Assembly: GCA_027624995.1 (NCBI GenBank)
Contig: JAQBTI010000151.1
Span: forward strand, 1 to 5,833
From: Chloroflexota bacterium
Lineage (GTDB): Bacteria > Chloroflexota > Dehalococcoidia > Lucifugimonadales > CATQGZ01
Direction: 5' to 3'
Length of the DNA: 5,833 bases
Part shown: piece after piece, positions 1 through 5,833 of the stretch
Numbering within the stretch: position 1 is the first letter of the stretch
Layout of the letters: each line of letters begins with the position of its first letter
The notes under the pieces: model-generated
Told to the model about the DNA's origin: nothing
The model's database searches: none
The model's input: the letters and a program-made list of their open reading frames with translations, nothing else
Program-made: the position numbers and the translations under genes

Positions 1-2998
1 GTCCGGTGCTGGAGGTCCTGGGGTCCGTGTATGCGACTAGCGGCTTCGGCCCCCACGATTTTTGGGCACAGTCGGGGTATCGCCCCCAGCCGTCCGGGTC
101 GTTCCGCAGCTCGATGATGTCGGCGAACCCGATCTCCTTCTCCGGCCAGCCCAGGCACTCCGCCATATCCCTATAAGTGACGATGCCGGCGTAGGCGCGG
201 GCGATGCTCCGAGAGCCGTCGAGGTCCACGACCTCGCGACCGGCCTCGTGGTTGACGCTGACTAGCCAGTGGGCCCCTGAAGGGGTGACGATGGTGGGGT
301 CCGGCAGCTCGCGCTTGAGGCCACCGAGGTTCTGCATTACCGCTGCCCGGCGCGTGACCCGGGACAGCAGGTCCCTTGCGCCCTCCGACGACGGGGCGTC
401 ATAGACTTTGACCACGATGCGGTTGCCGGACTCGGACCTGTGGCCTGCCCGGTTGAACTCTTCGGCCATGTCCGGCAGGTTCGCACCATAGTACAGGTGG
501 CCGGTGACCCAGTGAGTTACGACCACTGTGGGCTCCGGAGGGGCCGGCCACAGCAGCCTCACGCCAACGGAGCCGACCGTGAAAAAGACCAGGACGGTTA
601 CTACCAGCGAGAGTAAGCGATCGCGTCCCAGGTTGACCTCCGACATGTTCATCACTCCTTCCCTGCGCTTGACAGCCCAAAAGACGATTCTCGAGACATC
701 CAGTGCGACCTCCGAGCCGGTGGTCACGGTCCGTATCGTCAGAACGGAACTCCGTGCCAGTCCCCGGCCAATCAGGACGATCCCGGCCCAGACGTATGTG
801 AACAGCCAGCCAACCGCGAACGCGCCGACCAGGGCACCCTGTCCGAGGTAGCGCACGAGGAAGCCCGCAGCACCGGCGGAAGAGGAAACTGTCTGCAGCA
901 GAAGCCTGCCGATGACCGCAACGCCTACCCGTAACGGAACGGTCACGGTCGCGAGACCCCACCACAGAATGCGAGCGGCCGCATCGGCTCCTGCATAGAG
1001 CCGAAGGCCGACGGCGAAGGCGACCAGCACTATTCCGCGCAGGCCCCGGCCAACTGACCGAGCCGCTATGGATAGGGCGCTCCACAGGTAACTTGCGATG
1101 GTTGCCGTGACGAGTCTCAACGAGCCGGCGATGATCAAGGCCCCGGACCACAGGGGGCGAGCCGCGAACCGGACGCCGGCCCAAATGTACTCGCCCGCCT
1201 TGGCCGTGATGCTGAGCGAATAGGCTATGGCCGCAATGCCGGCCCACAGCAGGAAGCGCAGTGTAAAGCCGGCACCTCGCATGAGGAACAACACGCCAAG
1301 CCCGACCGGACGTGACAGGGCCACGACGCCCGTCCGTATGAATGCCGCGCCAGTGACCATCGTGCTGAGCGCGCAGGCGATGGCCATGACTCCAGCCCGC
1401 AGCACGTAACTCAGCGCAAGTCCGGCGGTTCGGATCACGGTCACTGCTCCACGCGCGACCGGGCGTAACAGCGCCAAGACGCCTGACCGCAGGTAGACCG
1501 CCGCAGTGGCCATGATGCTGAATGCATGGCCGATAGCCATGACCCCGACCAGCAGCACGTAACGCAGCGCAAGGCCAGCGGCTCGGATCACGATCACCGC
1601 TCCACGCGCGACCGGACGAGACAGAGCCAAGACGCCTTTTCGCATGTATGCGGCTCCGACGCCCACGAAGCTGAGCGCGTGGACGATGGCAGAGAAAACG
1701 GCCCGTAGGAGGTAGCGCAGCGCAAGGCCGGCGGACTGCATCACGATCACCGCCCCACGTGCAGCGGGGCGAAACAGAGCCACCGCCCCCAGGCGCATGT
1801 ACCCGATGCCTCTGATCGTCAGTCTGCGCGAGATGCTCGCGGCCGCGCCGGCTCTTTGGCTTATGTAGCGAGCTGCCAGACTGACGCCACGAGCGACGAC
1901 GAGCGCAGCGAAGAGTAGACCTGCCAAGGCGAGCAGTGCGACTAGACCCGTACCGCGCAAGATGACGGAGCCAACCAACCGGAGCCGACGAACTACCATC
2001 GAGATGCCGGTGCCCGCATACCGGCCGACCGTGGAAATGCCCAACTTCAGGTGACCGGCCGCCGACCGCACAACCTGACTCAGGCCTTGTATCGCCAGGC
2101 TGGTGGTAGTGGAAACTGAGCTCCAGGCGATAACGACCATCGAGGATGTCGAGGCCCATAATCGATGAAGGGTGACACGAGCGGCCTGTCTGGCAGCAAC
2201 TACGCCCGTCCAGACGTTTTGCAGCACTCGGCCGACTACCCCGGCGACTATCGACGCGCTACGCCACATGGGACGCCCGATGGCCAGGACGACCCAGAAG
2301 GCCCCTACCAGTACGGCCGCAAGCGACAGTAGGACGTAGCTCAAGCCAAGCCCAACCGCAATTGCGACTGTCGAAGTTGCGGACCATAAGTGGCCGAGAA
2401 TGGCCGAGAGCCGTCTTCCCGCAGAGTGCAGGGCCAGCTCGATGATCCCGGCCGCTGCTAGAACTCTCAGCCGGCAATACTCGATCACGACCGATGCCGC
2501 GCTCCACAAGGAGCGCAGAGTCCCTCCTGCCACCGTACCGGCGAAAGTAACGCCCAGCCACGGCCCGGCAAGAGTCGACGCGAGCATGCTGCGCAGGGCC
2601 TGGAGTGTCGCCGAGATCGGGACCCAGAAGGGTCGAGCCGCCGCCCCGATAACCCTACCCGTGTAGGCGGCGGGTATCCGGACGGGTCCCCAGCACAATA
2701 CCCTTACGGCAGCCCATGCAGAGATCCGCCACGCAAGTGCCAGAGCTATCGCGCCTGTCGCCAAAAAGAGCCATCTAAGAACATCGGGGAGACTGCGCGT
2801 CGACCCTTCGCCAACCATGTTCTCGGACAGGAGCCAGACGACTATCTGCTCATTTCGCAGCAACGCGAGCGCACTCACGCCAACGAGCAGAACGGCCAGC
2901 CAGCTTCCCAGTCCAGGTCGGGCAACGCCCGCCGTTGCGGAGGCGGCCCCTTCGGTCGGACGCCACTTTTGGAGTTGATAGGTATTGGGAACGCTCAT
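1..2998 (-). CDS. Large membrane protein: repeat-built multi-helix N-terminal region joined to a substrate-binding (SBP, probably SBP-VWA) domain; C-terminus cut by window edge
   Basis: This frame has no stop from the ATG at 2998 to the left edge (999 codons). The start was chosen because AGGAGG (3005-3010) sits 6 nt upstream. Residues 31-47 and 74-90 look like the first membrane helices. Residues up to about 780 are Ala/Val/Leu/Gly-rich with regularly spaced Arg and a recurring [ILV]-W-[AS]-[GAS] motif, including four 51-residue tandem repeats at 400-603. At 783-785 a second start-like region begins, followed by a membrane anchor (about 795-816) and a Pro-rich linker. A globular domain then shows motifs such as NLPDMAEEFNRAG, SGAHWLVSVNHEAG and GWGRYPDCAQKSWGPKPL, which resemble extracytoplasmic substrate-binding domains (SBP_bac_11-like) that in many bacteria precede a VWA domain. 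That VWA domain would lie outside the window. The SBP assignment comes from motif recall and is fairly secure. The function of the hydrophobic region is unknown. The gene follows the TelA gene on the same strand, 157 nt downstream, and could be co-transcribed with it. An alternative in-frame start at 3079 would add 27 codons, encoded partly by a REP-like repeat, and is less likely. Confidence 0.82.
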   Translation of the reverse strand, partial: MSVPNTYQLQKWRPTEGAASATAGVARPGLGSWLAVLLVGVSALALLRNEQIVVWLLSENMVGEGSTRSLPDVLRWLFLATGAIALALAWRISAWAAVRVLCWGPVRIPAAYTGRVIGAAARPFWVPISATLQALRSMLASTLAGPWLGVTFAGTVAGGTLRSLWSAASVVIEYCRLRVLAAAGIIELALHSAGRRLSAILGHLWSATSTVAIAVGLGLSYVLLSLAAVLVGAFWVVLAIGRPMWRSASIVAGVVGRVLQNVWTGVVAARQAARVTLHRLWASTSSMVVIAWSSVSTTTSLAIQGLSQVVRSAAGHLKLGISTVGRYAGTGISMVVRRLRLVGSVILRGTGLVALLALAGLLFAALVVARGVSLAARYISQRAGAAASISRRLTIRGIGYMRLGAVALFRPAARGAVIVMQSAGLALRYLLRAVFSAIVHALSFVGVGAAYMRKGVLALSRPVARGAVIVIRAAGLALRYVLLVGVMAIGHAFSIMATAAVYLRSGVLALLRPVARGAVTVIRTAGLALSYVLRAGVMAIACALSTMVTGAAFIRTGVVALSRPVGLGVLFLMRGAGFTLRFLLWAGIAAIAYSLSITAKAGEYIWAGVRFAARPLWSGALIIAGSLRLVTATIASYLWSALSIAARSVGRGLRGIVLVAFAVGLRLYAGADAAARILWWGLATVTVPLRVGVAVIGRLLLQTVSSSAGAAGFLVRYLGQGALVGAFAVGWLFTYVWAGIVLIGRGLARSSVLTIRTVTTGSEVALDVSRIVFWAVKRREGVMNMSEVNLGRDRLLSLVVTVLVFFTVGSVGVRLLWPAPPEPTVVVTHWVTGHLYYGANLPDMAEEFNRAGHRSESGNRIVVKVYDAPSSEGARDLLSRVTRRAAVMQNLGGLKRELPDPTIVTPSGAHWLVSVNHEAGREVVDLDGSRSIARAYAGIVTYRDMAECLGWPEKEIGFADIIELRNDPDGWGRYPDCAQKSWGPKPLVAYTDPRTSSTG
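644..660 (-). promoter_or_regulatory. Internal ribosome binding site and ATG at the junction with the SBP domain
   Basis: On the minus strand, AAGGAG (655-660) precedes two in-frame ATGs. The one at 652 is only 2 nt from the site. The one at 646 is 8 nt away, which is ideal spacing. The protein from 646 begins MSEVNLGRDRLLSL and runs straight into an N-terminal signal anchor, exactly how a stand-alone substrate-binding protein would start. The site therefore either allows separate translation of the SBP part or is the remnant of a formerly separate gene whose upstream neighbour lost its stop codon. Confidence 0.55.
1190..1801 (-). repeat. Four tandem 153-bp repeats encoding 51-residue hydrophobic units
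   Basis: The units are 1649-1801, 1496-1648, 1343-1495 and 1190-1342, all in frame within the large membrane protein (residues 400-450, 451-501, 502-552, 553-603). Each begins [YF]-[MLI]-R-x-G-[AV], then has RP near position 11, a Gly at about 16, an AG pair near 24-25 and a second [RW]-A-[VG]-[VIF] block near 33-36. Units 2 and 3 match at 36 of 51 residues. The fourth is more divergent, and a fifth, degenerate unit appears to follow (it opens YIWAG). The repetition is visible in the DNA as well as the protein, for example a shared block around ctccacgcgcgaccgg in units 2 and 3, so it probably arose by recent duplication inside the gene. Each unit could form one or two hydrophobic helices carrying periodic Arg residues. 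Confidence 0.88.
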
Positions 2999-3004
2999 GC
3001 TGCA

Positions 3005-3010
3005 CCTCCT
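3005..3010 (-). promoter_or_regulatory. Ribosome binding site deciding the start of the large membrane protein
   Basis: A perfect AGGAGG on the minus strand lies 6 nt before the ATG at 2998. The competing in-frame ATG at 3079 has only a weak AAGGGG 9 nt upstream (3089-3094), so 2998 is preferred. Confidence 0.75.
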
Positions 3011-3033
3011 GGCGAACGGTGATTTTGAACTTA

Positions 3034-3060
3034 CGTTCGTGGTGAGCCTGTCGAACCACG
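3034..3060. repeat. REP-like short palindromic intergenic repeat (the VRQAHHER / FDRLTTN type)
   Basis: The repeat contains cgtggtgagcctgtcgaacc. Arms CGTGGT (3038-3043) and ACCACG (3055-3060) pair around an 11-nt loop, and TTCG (3036-3039) can alternatively pair with CGAA (3052-3055). This palindrome is one I recognise from many environmental bacterial genomes. When translated by accident it yields peptides such as VRQAHHER or FDRLTTN, and both readings occur here in two minus-strand frames. It lies between the TelA gene and the large membrane gene, 35 nt before the latter's preferred start. Such elements are dispersed REP-type sequences and can form mRNA hairpins. Copy number elsewhere cannot be seen from this window. 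Confidence 0.72.
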
Positions 3061-3129
3061 GCCCCGCAATACGACTCATGGTGCAAAGCCCCTTGGTCGC
3101 GAAGGTCCGTATTCATGTCTCGCTCCTCC

Positions 3130-3148
3130 CGTAGGCCGACGGCCTACG
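3130..3148 (-). terminator. GC-rich hairpin just after the TelA stop codon (possible weak terminator or mRNA processing hairpin)
   Basis: A perfect 8-bp stem (CGTAGGCC / GGCCTACG) with a 3-nt loop lies 7 nt after the TelA stop. No T run follows on the minus strand. Instead a GGGAGGAG ribosome-binding-like motif begins at the hairpin base (3123-3130). It is therefore a poor intrinsic terminator. It could stabilise the upstream mRNA or reduce read-through into the large membrane gene. Confidence 0.4.
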
Positions 3149-3155
3149 TTCGCTG

Positions 3156-4346
3156 TTACGTGCGGGCGACCCCTAGCTCGGGAGCGCGCTCCTGAATCAT
3201 CCCGCCGGCCTTCCGCTCCAGCTCGGCCGTCATCTCGCTGATCTGGGCGATGTTCTCCCGGGCGGACTCGATTCCGGCTTGCCTCAGCCGGCTCGCGGTC
3301 TCCATCGCCTCGACCAGGTCGTTGTGGGCCTGACTGATCTTTTCCATCGAAATGACCGGATCGTTGTAGAGGTCTCCTATTTCTTGTGTGTGCTGCTTGA
3401 TAGCCATCGCGTTCGCGGTCACGAGGTCGCCGAGGAACTCGCGAGTCCGCCGAGTAGCCTGAGTGACCTTCTTCTGCCGGATCAAAGCGGACTGGATGGC
3501 CAGTCCGACGGTTACGACGTTGGTGGCCAGGGTGAGGGTCCGGTCCACCGACTGCACCAGTCTGTTGTTGTTCTGCCGGCTCATCTCAATGCTGACGAAG
3601 TACTGGAGGTGCACCTCTTCCATCGTGCGCAGGTCCTGAACGCGCTCCAGCACGTCCGCAAGGGCGCCCTGTAGCCGGTCATGTTTCATCGGGTCGTCGG
3701 TCTGCTCGAGCATCCGGGCCAGGCGCTGCGCGAGCAGCTCCCCCAGATAGGCGTTACTCTTGATCGGCCCCTGCTGGGCCTCGACGTCCTCGTAGAGCCT
3801 GCGGAGCTCGATGTTGTCGCGAACGAGCAGCGCCCGTCCGTCGCTCAGCTTGGTCTCGATCACCGCGACCTGCTGTGAGACCGGCTCGTACCGCAGTGCG
3901 ATCTTGTTCAGGCCTCGGACCAGCGGGTTGAACCGCCCTCCGACGATCGGGAGGGCCCCCACAATCCGGCCGCGAATCCCCGGGTTCGTCACCTCAGCCG
4001 GGTTGATCTCGTTCAGGGTCGTTCGCAGGTCCCTTAACCCGTCCGCGATGTCCTTGCTGGCGCCGCCCTCGTTGAGAAAGGTGCCCATCCGAGCCTTGAG
4101 CAGGTCGAATTCACCCGCCGAGTTTCTCTGGGCCTGTCTGCCGACGCTCGTGACGCTGTCCAGGGCCTCGAGCTCCTCACTGCCCGTTGTTTCCGCCAGG
4201 CGCGCCAGAAGCTCATCGGCCTGTCTCCGGACCCTATCTACCTCGTCCCTGGGCATGCTCTTGGGCGCCGCCGGCTCTTCGACCTCCACCGGACGAATGT
4301 CACGGGTCTCCTCTTCGTTCTGTTCAGAGCGTTCCTCCGTTACCAT
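3156..4346 (-). CDS. TelA-family toxic anion resistance protein (PF05816-like)
   Basis: This is a 396-residue soluble, almost entirely helical protein. The acidic N-terminal tail (about residues 1-35, rich in Glu and Pro) is followed by the family body. The strongest signature is near 257-325: RQNNNRLVQSVDRTLTLATN, then a VVTVGLAIQSALIRQKKV segment, then NAMAIKQHTQEIGDLYNDP, which fits the conserved C-terminal TelA block. The length matches the family. TelA proteins were named for tellurite resistance but also occur in cell-envelope stress loci, and their biochemical role is unclear. The ATG at 4346 was chosen because AAGGAGG (4353-4359) lies just upstream with 6-nt spacing. A TTG at 4367 would add seven residues (MVRRRVA) but would put the Shine-Dalgarno inside the gene. 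It lies 52 nt after the coiled-coil membrane gene and is very probably in the same operon. Confidence 0.9.
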   Translation of the reverse strand: MVTEERSEQNEEETRDIRPVEVEEPAAPKSMPRDEVDRVRRQADELLARLAETTGSEELEALDSVTSVGRQAQRNSAGEFDLLKARMGTFLNEGGASKDIADGLRDLRTTLNEINPAEVTNPGIRGRIVGALPIVGGRFNPLVRGLNKIALRYEPVSQQVAVIETKLSDGRALLVRDNIELRRLYEDVEAQQGPIKSNAYLGELLAQRLARMLEQTDDPMKHDRLQGALADVLERVQDLRTMEEVHLQYFVSIEMSRQNNNRLVQSVDRTLTLATNVVTVGLAIQSALIRQKKVTQATRRTREFLGDLVTANAMAIKQHTQEIGDLYNDPVISMEKISQAHNDLVEAMETASRLRQAGIESARENIAQISEMTAELERKAGGMIQERAPELGVART

Positions 4347-4352
4347 GGCAAC

Positions 4353-4359
4353 CCTCCTT
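4353..4359 (-). promoter_or_regulatory. Ribosome binding site fixing the TelA start at 4346
   Basis: AAGGAGG on the minus strand, 6 nt before the ATG at 4346. Because this site lies inside the extension that would begin at the TTG at 4367, it argues that the longer start is not used. Confidence 0.75.
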
Positions 4360-4398
4360 CGTACCAACTTGGTGTAGCAACTGCTGTCGCGCCGGGTC

Positions 4399-5331
4399 TC
4401 AATAGCCCAGCCTCCTGAGCTCCGCTTGCACCTCCTTTACCTGAACGATCGTTCCCTCCAGCGCCCGGACCACTGAATCGACGCTCGATTCCGAGCTCCC
4501 GGTCCTGAATGCCGTGAGCTCGATCCGAGCGCGATGGAGTAGGGCCTCGCAGCGACTCGCCTGGAAGAGCAACTGGTCCGCACGGAGCTGGAGCTGGTCG
4601 AGCATTTCAAGTCGCTCCCTGTGAGAGGCCAACCTGTCCTCGGTGAGCCGCAGGCGGTCGGCGCCGCCACCGTTCCGCCTCGAGGCCTCGACGTTCTCCT
4701 CCATCTCGGCAATCTCCGCGAGCAGCACCTCTCTGCCGGGGGTCAGGCCGGCCTCCAGCAGCTCGAGCGCATCCGATAGGGCACTCAGGCCCCGCCGGTA
4801 CGTCGCTCCGGTCAACACGGGCACCCGGGACATCGAAAGGGGGTCCGAATCCGCCTGCCGCAGAAGAACGGGCTGCAGGCGCTCGTATTCGTTCACCAAC
4901 CGGCCGAGTGCCTTGACTCCCTCTCCGGCGCCGATATCGAAGAAGCCTTCCTGGAGGACCTGGCGCAGTCGTTTGGCCCTCGCTTCCTCCGATCGCGCCC
5001 TGTCCTTCTCCAGGACCTTCATCAGCTCCCGGGCCTTCTCCGCGTACTCCTCGGAGTAGCGGAAGACGTAGCGCCACACGAACGACGCAGCGACGGCTAC
5101 ACCGAAAACACCGAGCAGGACCATCGCCGGGCGCGCGCCCCCGAAGACCGGGGCGAGCACCAGCAGATAGACCCCGGTGGCGGTGAAGGCGGCTCCCGAA
5201 AGAACGGTCGCCGGATGCTGGACCGCGTCGGCGAGTATCCGGCGCCGGATCGCAGGCTCGGAAAGGCTCTCGATGACCGCGAGCTGGGAACTGTCGTTCG
5301 GCTCTTGCTCGTTTTCGAGGTCGTCTTTCAT
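4399..5331 (-). CDS. Membrane-anchored coiled-coil protein, partner gene of TelA
   Basis: This is a 310-residue protein. Residues 1-40 are polar and charged. Two membrane helices follow, at about 41-61 (ATVLSGAAFTATGVYLLVLA) and 68-88, separated by a short Gly/Ala turn, so both ends should face the cytoplasm. A charged helix at 92-127 leads to a middle block (about 140-193) with EYERLQPVL and a DPLSMSRVPVLTGATYRRGL segment. This resembles the uncharacterised proteins found beside TelA genes in cyanobacteria and other phyla. Residues 200-308 are strongly predicted coiled coil by eye. Bacillus pairs TelA-like proteins with XpaC, also a two-helix membrane protein, so this may be a positional analogue, but I see no clear XpaC signature. 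The ATG at 5331 has an AGGAGG 5 nt upstream. It is probably co-transcribed with the TelA gene 52 nt downstream. The molecular function is unknown. A membrane tether or scaffold for TelA is inference. Confidence 0.85.
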   Translation of the reverse strand: MKDDLENEQEPNDSSQLAVIESLSEPAIRRRILADAVQHPATVLSGAAFTATGVYLLVLAPVFGGARPAMVLLGVFGVAVAASFVWRYVFRYSEEYAEKARELMKVLEKDRARSEEARAKRLRQVLQEGFFDIGAGEGVKALGRLVNEYERLQPVLLRQADSDPLSMSRVPVLTGATYRRGLSALSDALELLEAGLTPGREVLLAEIAEMEENVEASRRNGGGADRLRLTEDRLASHRERLEMLDQLQLRADQLLFQASRCEALLHRARIELTAFRTGSSESSVDSVVRALEGTIVQVKEVQAELRRLGY

Positions 5332-5372
5332 GCTCTCCTCCTGCCGATGAACTGCTGAGTCCTCTCCAAAAC

Positions 5373-5405
5373 AGAAGCACCACAGTTGGTAGCCGTGGTG
5401 CTTCT
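5373..5405 (-). terminator. Intrinsic terminator or leader attenuator between the small basic gene and the TelA operon
   Basis: A perfect 11-bp inverted repeat (AGAAGCACCAC / GTGGTGCTTCT) encloses an 11-nt loop. On the minus strand it is followed by GTTTTGG, a short T run. It lies 46 nt after the stop of the 97-residue gene and 41 nt before the ATG of the membrane/coiled-coil gene. It could end the small gene's transcript or act as partial read-through control of the operon. No clear promoter is visible between the hairpin and the ATG at 5331, which favours partial read-through or a promoter overlapping the hairpin. Confidence 0.6.
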
Positions 5406-5451
5406 AACCCTGTTCCTGGCCGGGTCGCCGCCGCGTAGGTGATTGTGAGAT

Positions 5452-5745
5452 TTACGGTCTGTCTGTCAGACTCCTCCACCGGTGGTGCAGCACCGGCTCT
5501 GCGAACTCGACCCCATTCAGTGCGACCACGTACGCCGGGCCGGAGCGGTCCCACCCACGGCCGGGTGGGGGTTGGTGGCCGTTCCCTCGACTGCCCCGGT
5601 GCCAGGTCCGGCTCTTTGTCGGGGGCTTCAAGGCGCCGTTCTCGGTCACTCTGTAGTCGAGCCGGGCAAGCCGTGCGGCCAATCGCGCTTCACTTCTTGT
5701 CACGAGCCTGCGTTGTCGTTCTGTGCGTCTCTCTCGTCGGGTCAT
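5452..5745 (-). CDS. Small basic protein of unknown function
   Basis: This is a 97-residue protein. The N-terminal third (MTRRERRTERQRRLVTRSEA and the following LAARLARLDYRV) is a very Arg-rich predicted helix. The middle (about 38-68) is Gly/Pro/Arg-rich and probably disordered. The C-terminal part (about 69-92) has a mixed hydrophobic segment, PAYVVALNGVEFAEPVLHHRW, that looks like a small beta-containing unit. A GGAGGT site 8 nt before the ATG at 5745 and a hairpin terminator shortly after the stop support it as a real gene. I do not recognise the family. The Arg-rich helix would suit nucleic-acid binding, but that is inference. It lies upstream of, and in the same direction as, the TelA operon. 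Overlapping plus-strand frames have no comparable ribosome binding site and are taken as shadows. Confidence 0.55.
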   Translation of the reverse strand: MTRRERRTERQRRLVTRSEARLAARLARLDYRVTENGALKPPTKSRTWHRGSRGNGHQPPPGRGWDRSGPAYVVALNGVEFAEPVLHHRWRSLTDRP

Positions 5746-5790
5746 CGAGGTCCACCTCCGTTGCCGCGAGATTTATCTGTTGAGCCCATG

Positions 5791-5808
5791 TTGACGAGGT
5801 TACGTCAA
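5791..5808. promoter_or_regulatory. Inverted repeat upstream of the small basic gene, possible operator or -35 region
   Basis: TTGACG (5791-5796) and CGTCAA (5803-5808) form a perfect 6-bp inverted repeat with a 6-nt spacer, 46 nt before the ATG at 5745. Read on the minus strand, the first arm is TTGACG, close to a sigma-70 -35 box, but no good -10 box lies 16-18 nt further on. An AT-richer GATAAAT (5771-5777) is spaced too far. The assignment is tentative. Confidence 0.3.
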
Positions 5809-5833
5809 TAGGTGTGTAAACGACATCAGGCGG

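Noticed and set aside
1190..1801. CRISPR-like periodic repeats
   Set aside because: The units are contiguous 153-bp coding repeats with no spacers and in-frame protein conservation, so they are not a CRISPR array.
399..2159. 586-residue minus-strand open frame
   Set aside because: Its composition (Arg, Gly, Ser, His and Trp-rich, no domain) is typical of a frame-shifted shadow. The overlapping frame from 2998 has a Shine-Dalgarno, coherent hydrophobic repeats and an SBP domain.
2850..3116. 88-residue minus-strand frame with a good ribosome binding site
   Set aside because: Its middle is translated REP-like repeat (VVRQAHHER) and its tail is a shifted reading of the large membrane gene. It is kept only as a possible displaced start or leader in the findings.
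3130..3148. Strong Rho-independent terminator after the TelA gene
   Set aside because: The stem is good but no T run follows on the minus strand, so only a weak or processing role is claimed.
3811..4377. 188-residue plus-strand open frame opposite the TelA gene
   Set aside because: It is Ser/Arg/Pro-rich and antisense to a well-supported TelA-family gene, so it is explained as an antisense shadow.
4607..5554. 315-residue minus-strand open frame overlapping the two-helix coiled-coil gene
   Set aside because: It is Arg/Gly/Pro-rich without recognisable motifs, starts on a GTG inside the small basic gene, and shadows a frame with clear membrane helices and coiled coil.
5439..5811. Plus-strand open frames opposite the small basic gene (114 and 109 residues)
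   Set aside because: No convincing ribosome binding site and low-complexity composition. The minus-strand frame has a strong site and a terminator-like hairpin after it.

Overview
The window is GC-rich bacterial DNA. All convincing genes lie on the minus strand, so they read from high to low coordinates. The gene set (a TelA-family protein, a two-helix membrane/coiled-coil partner, and a substrate-binding protein of the type usually joined to a VWA domain), the base composition and a short palindromic intergenic repeat of a type common in environmental genomes would fit Chloroflexota or a similar high-GC environmental lineage. This taxonomic guess is weak, because no marker gene is present.

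Layout in transcription order. (1) 5746-5833: a short upstream region with a 6-bp inverted repeat. (2) 5452-5745: a 97-residue basic protein of unknown function behind a good ribosome binding site. (3) 5373-5405: an 11-bp perfect hairpin followed on the minus strand by a short T run, which looks like a terminator or attenuator. (4) 4399-5331: a 310-residue protein with two membrane helices and a long helical/coiled-coil cytoplasmic part. (5) 3156-4346: a TelA-family (toxic anion resistance) protein. (6) 2999-3155: an intergenic segment with an 8-bp hairpin, an orphan ribosome binding site plus ATG, and a REP-like palindrome. (7) 2998 to beyond the left edge: one very long open frame of at least 999 codons.

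The last frame is the most notable part. Its first roughly 780 residues are a hydrophobic, Arg/Trp-punctuated, multi-helix region. Residues 400-603 of it are four tandem 51-residue (153-bp) repeats. From residue 783 the frame continues without a stop into a membrane-anchored substrate-binding-protein-like domain, which starts with its own internal Shine-Dalgarno and ATG. The VWA domain that normally follows in this family would lie off the left edge.

Together, TelA, the coiled-coil membrane partner and the SBP(-VWA) protein look like a conserved but poorly characterised envelope-associated module. Joining the SBP part to a repeat-built polytopic membrane region is the candidate novelty.
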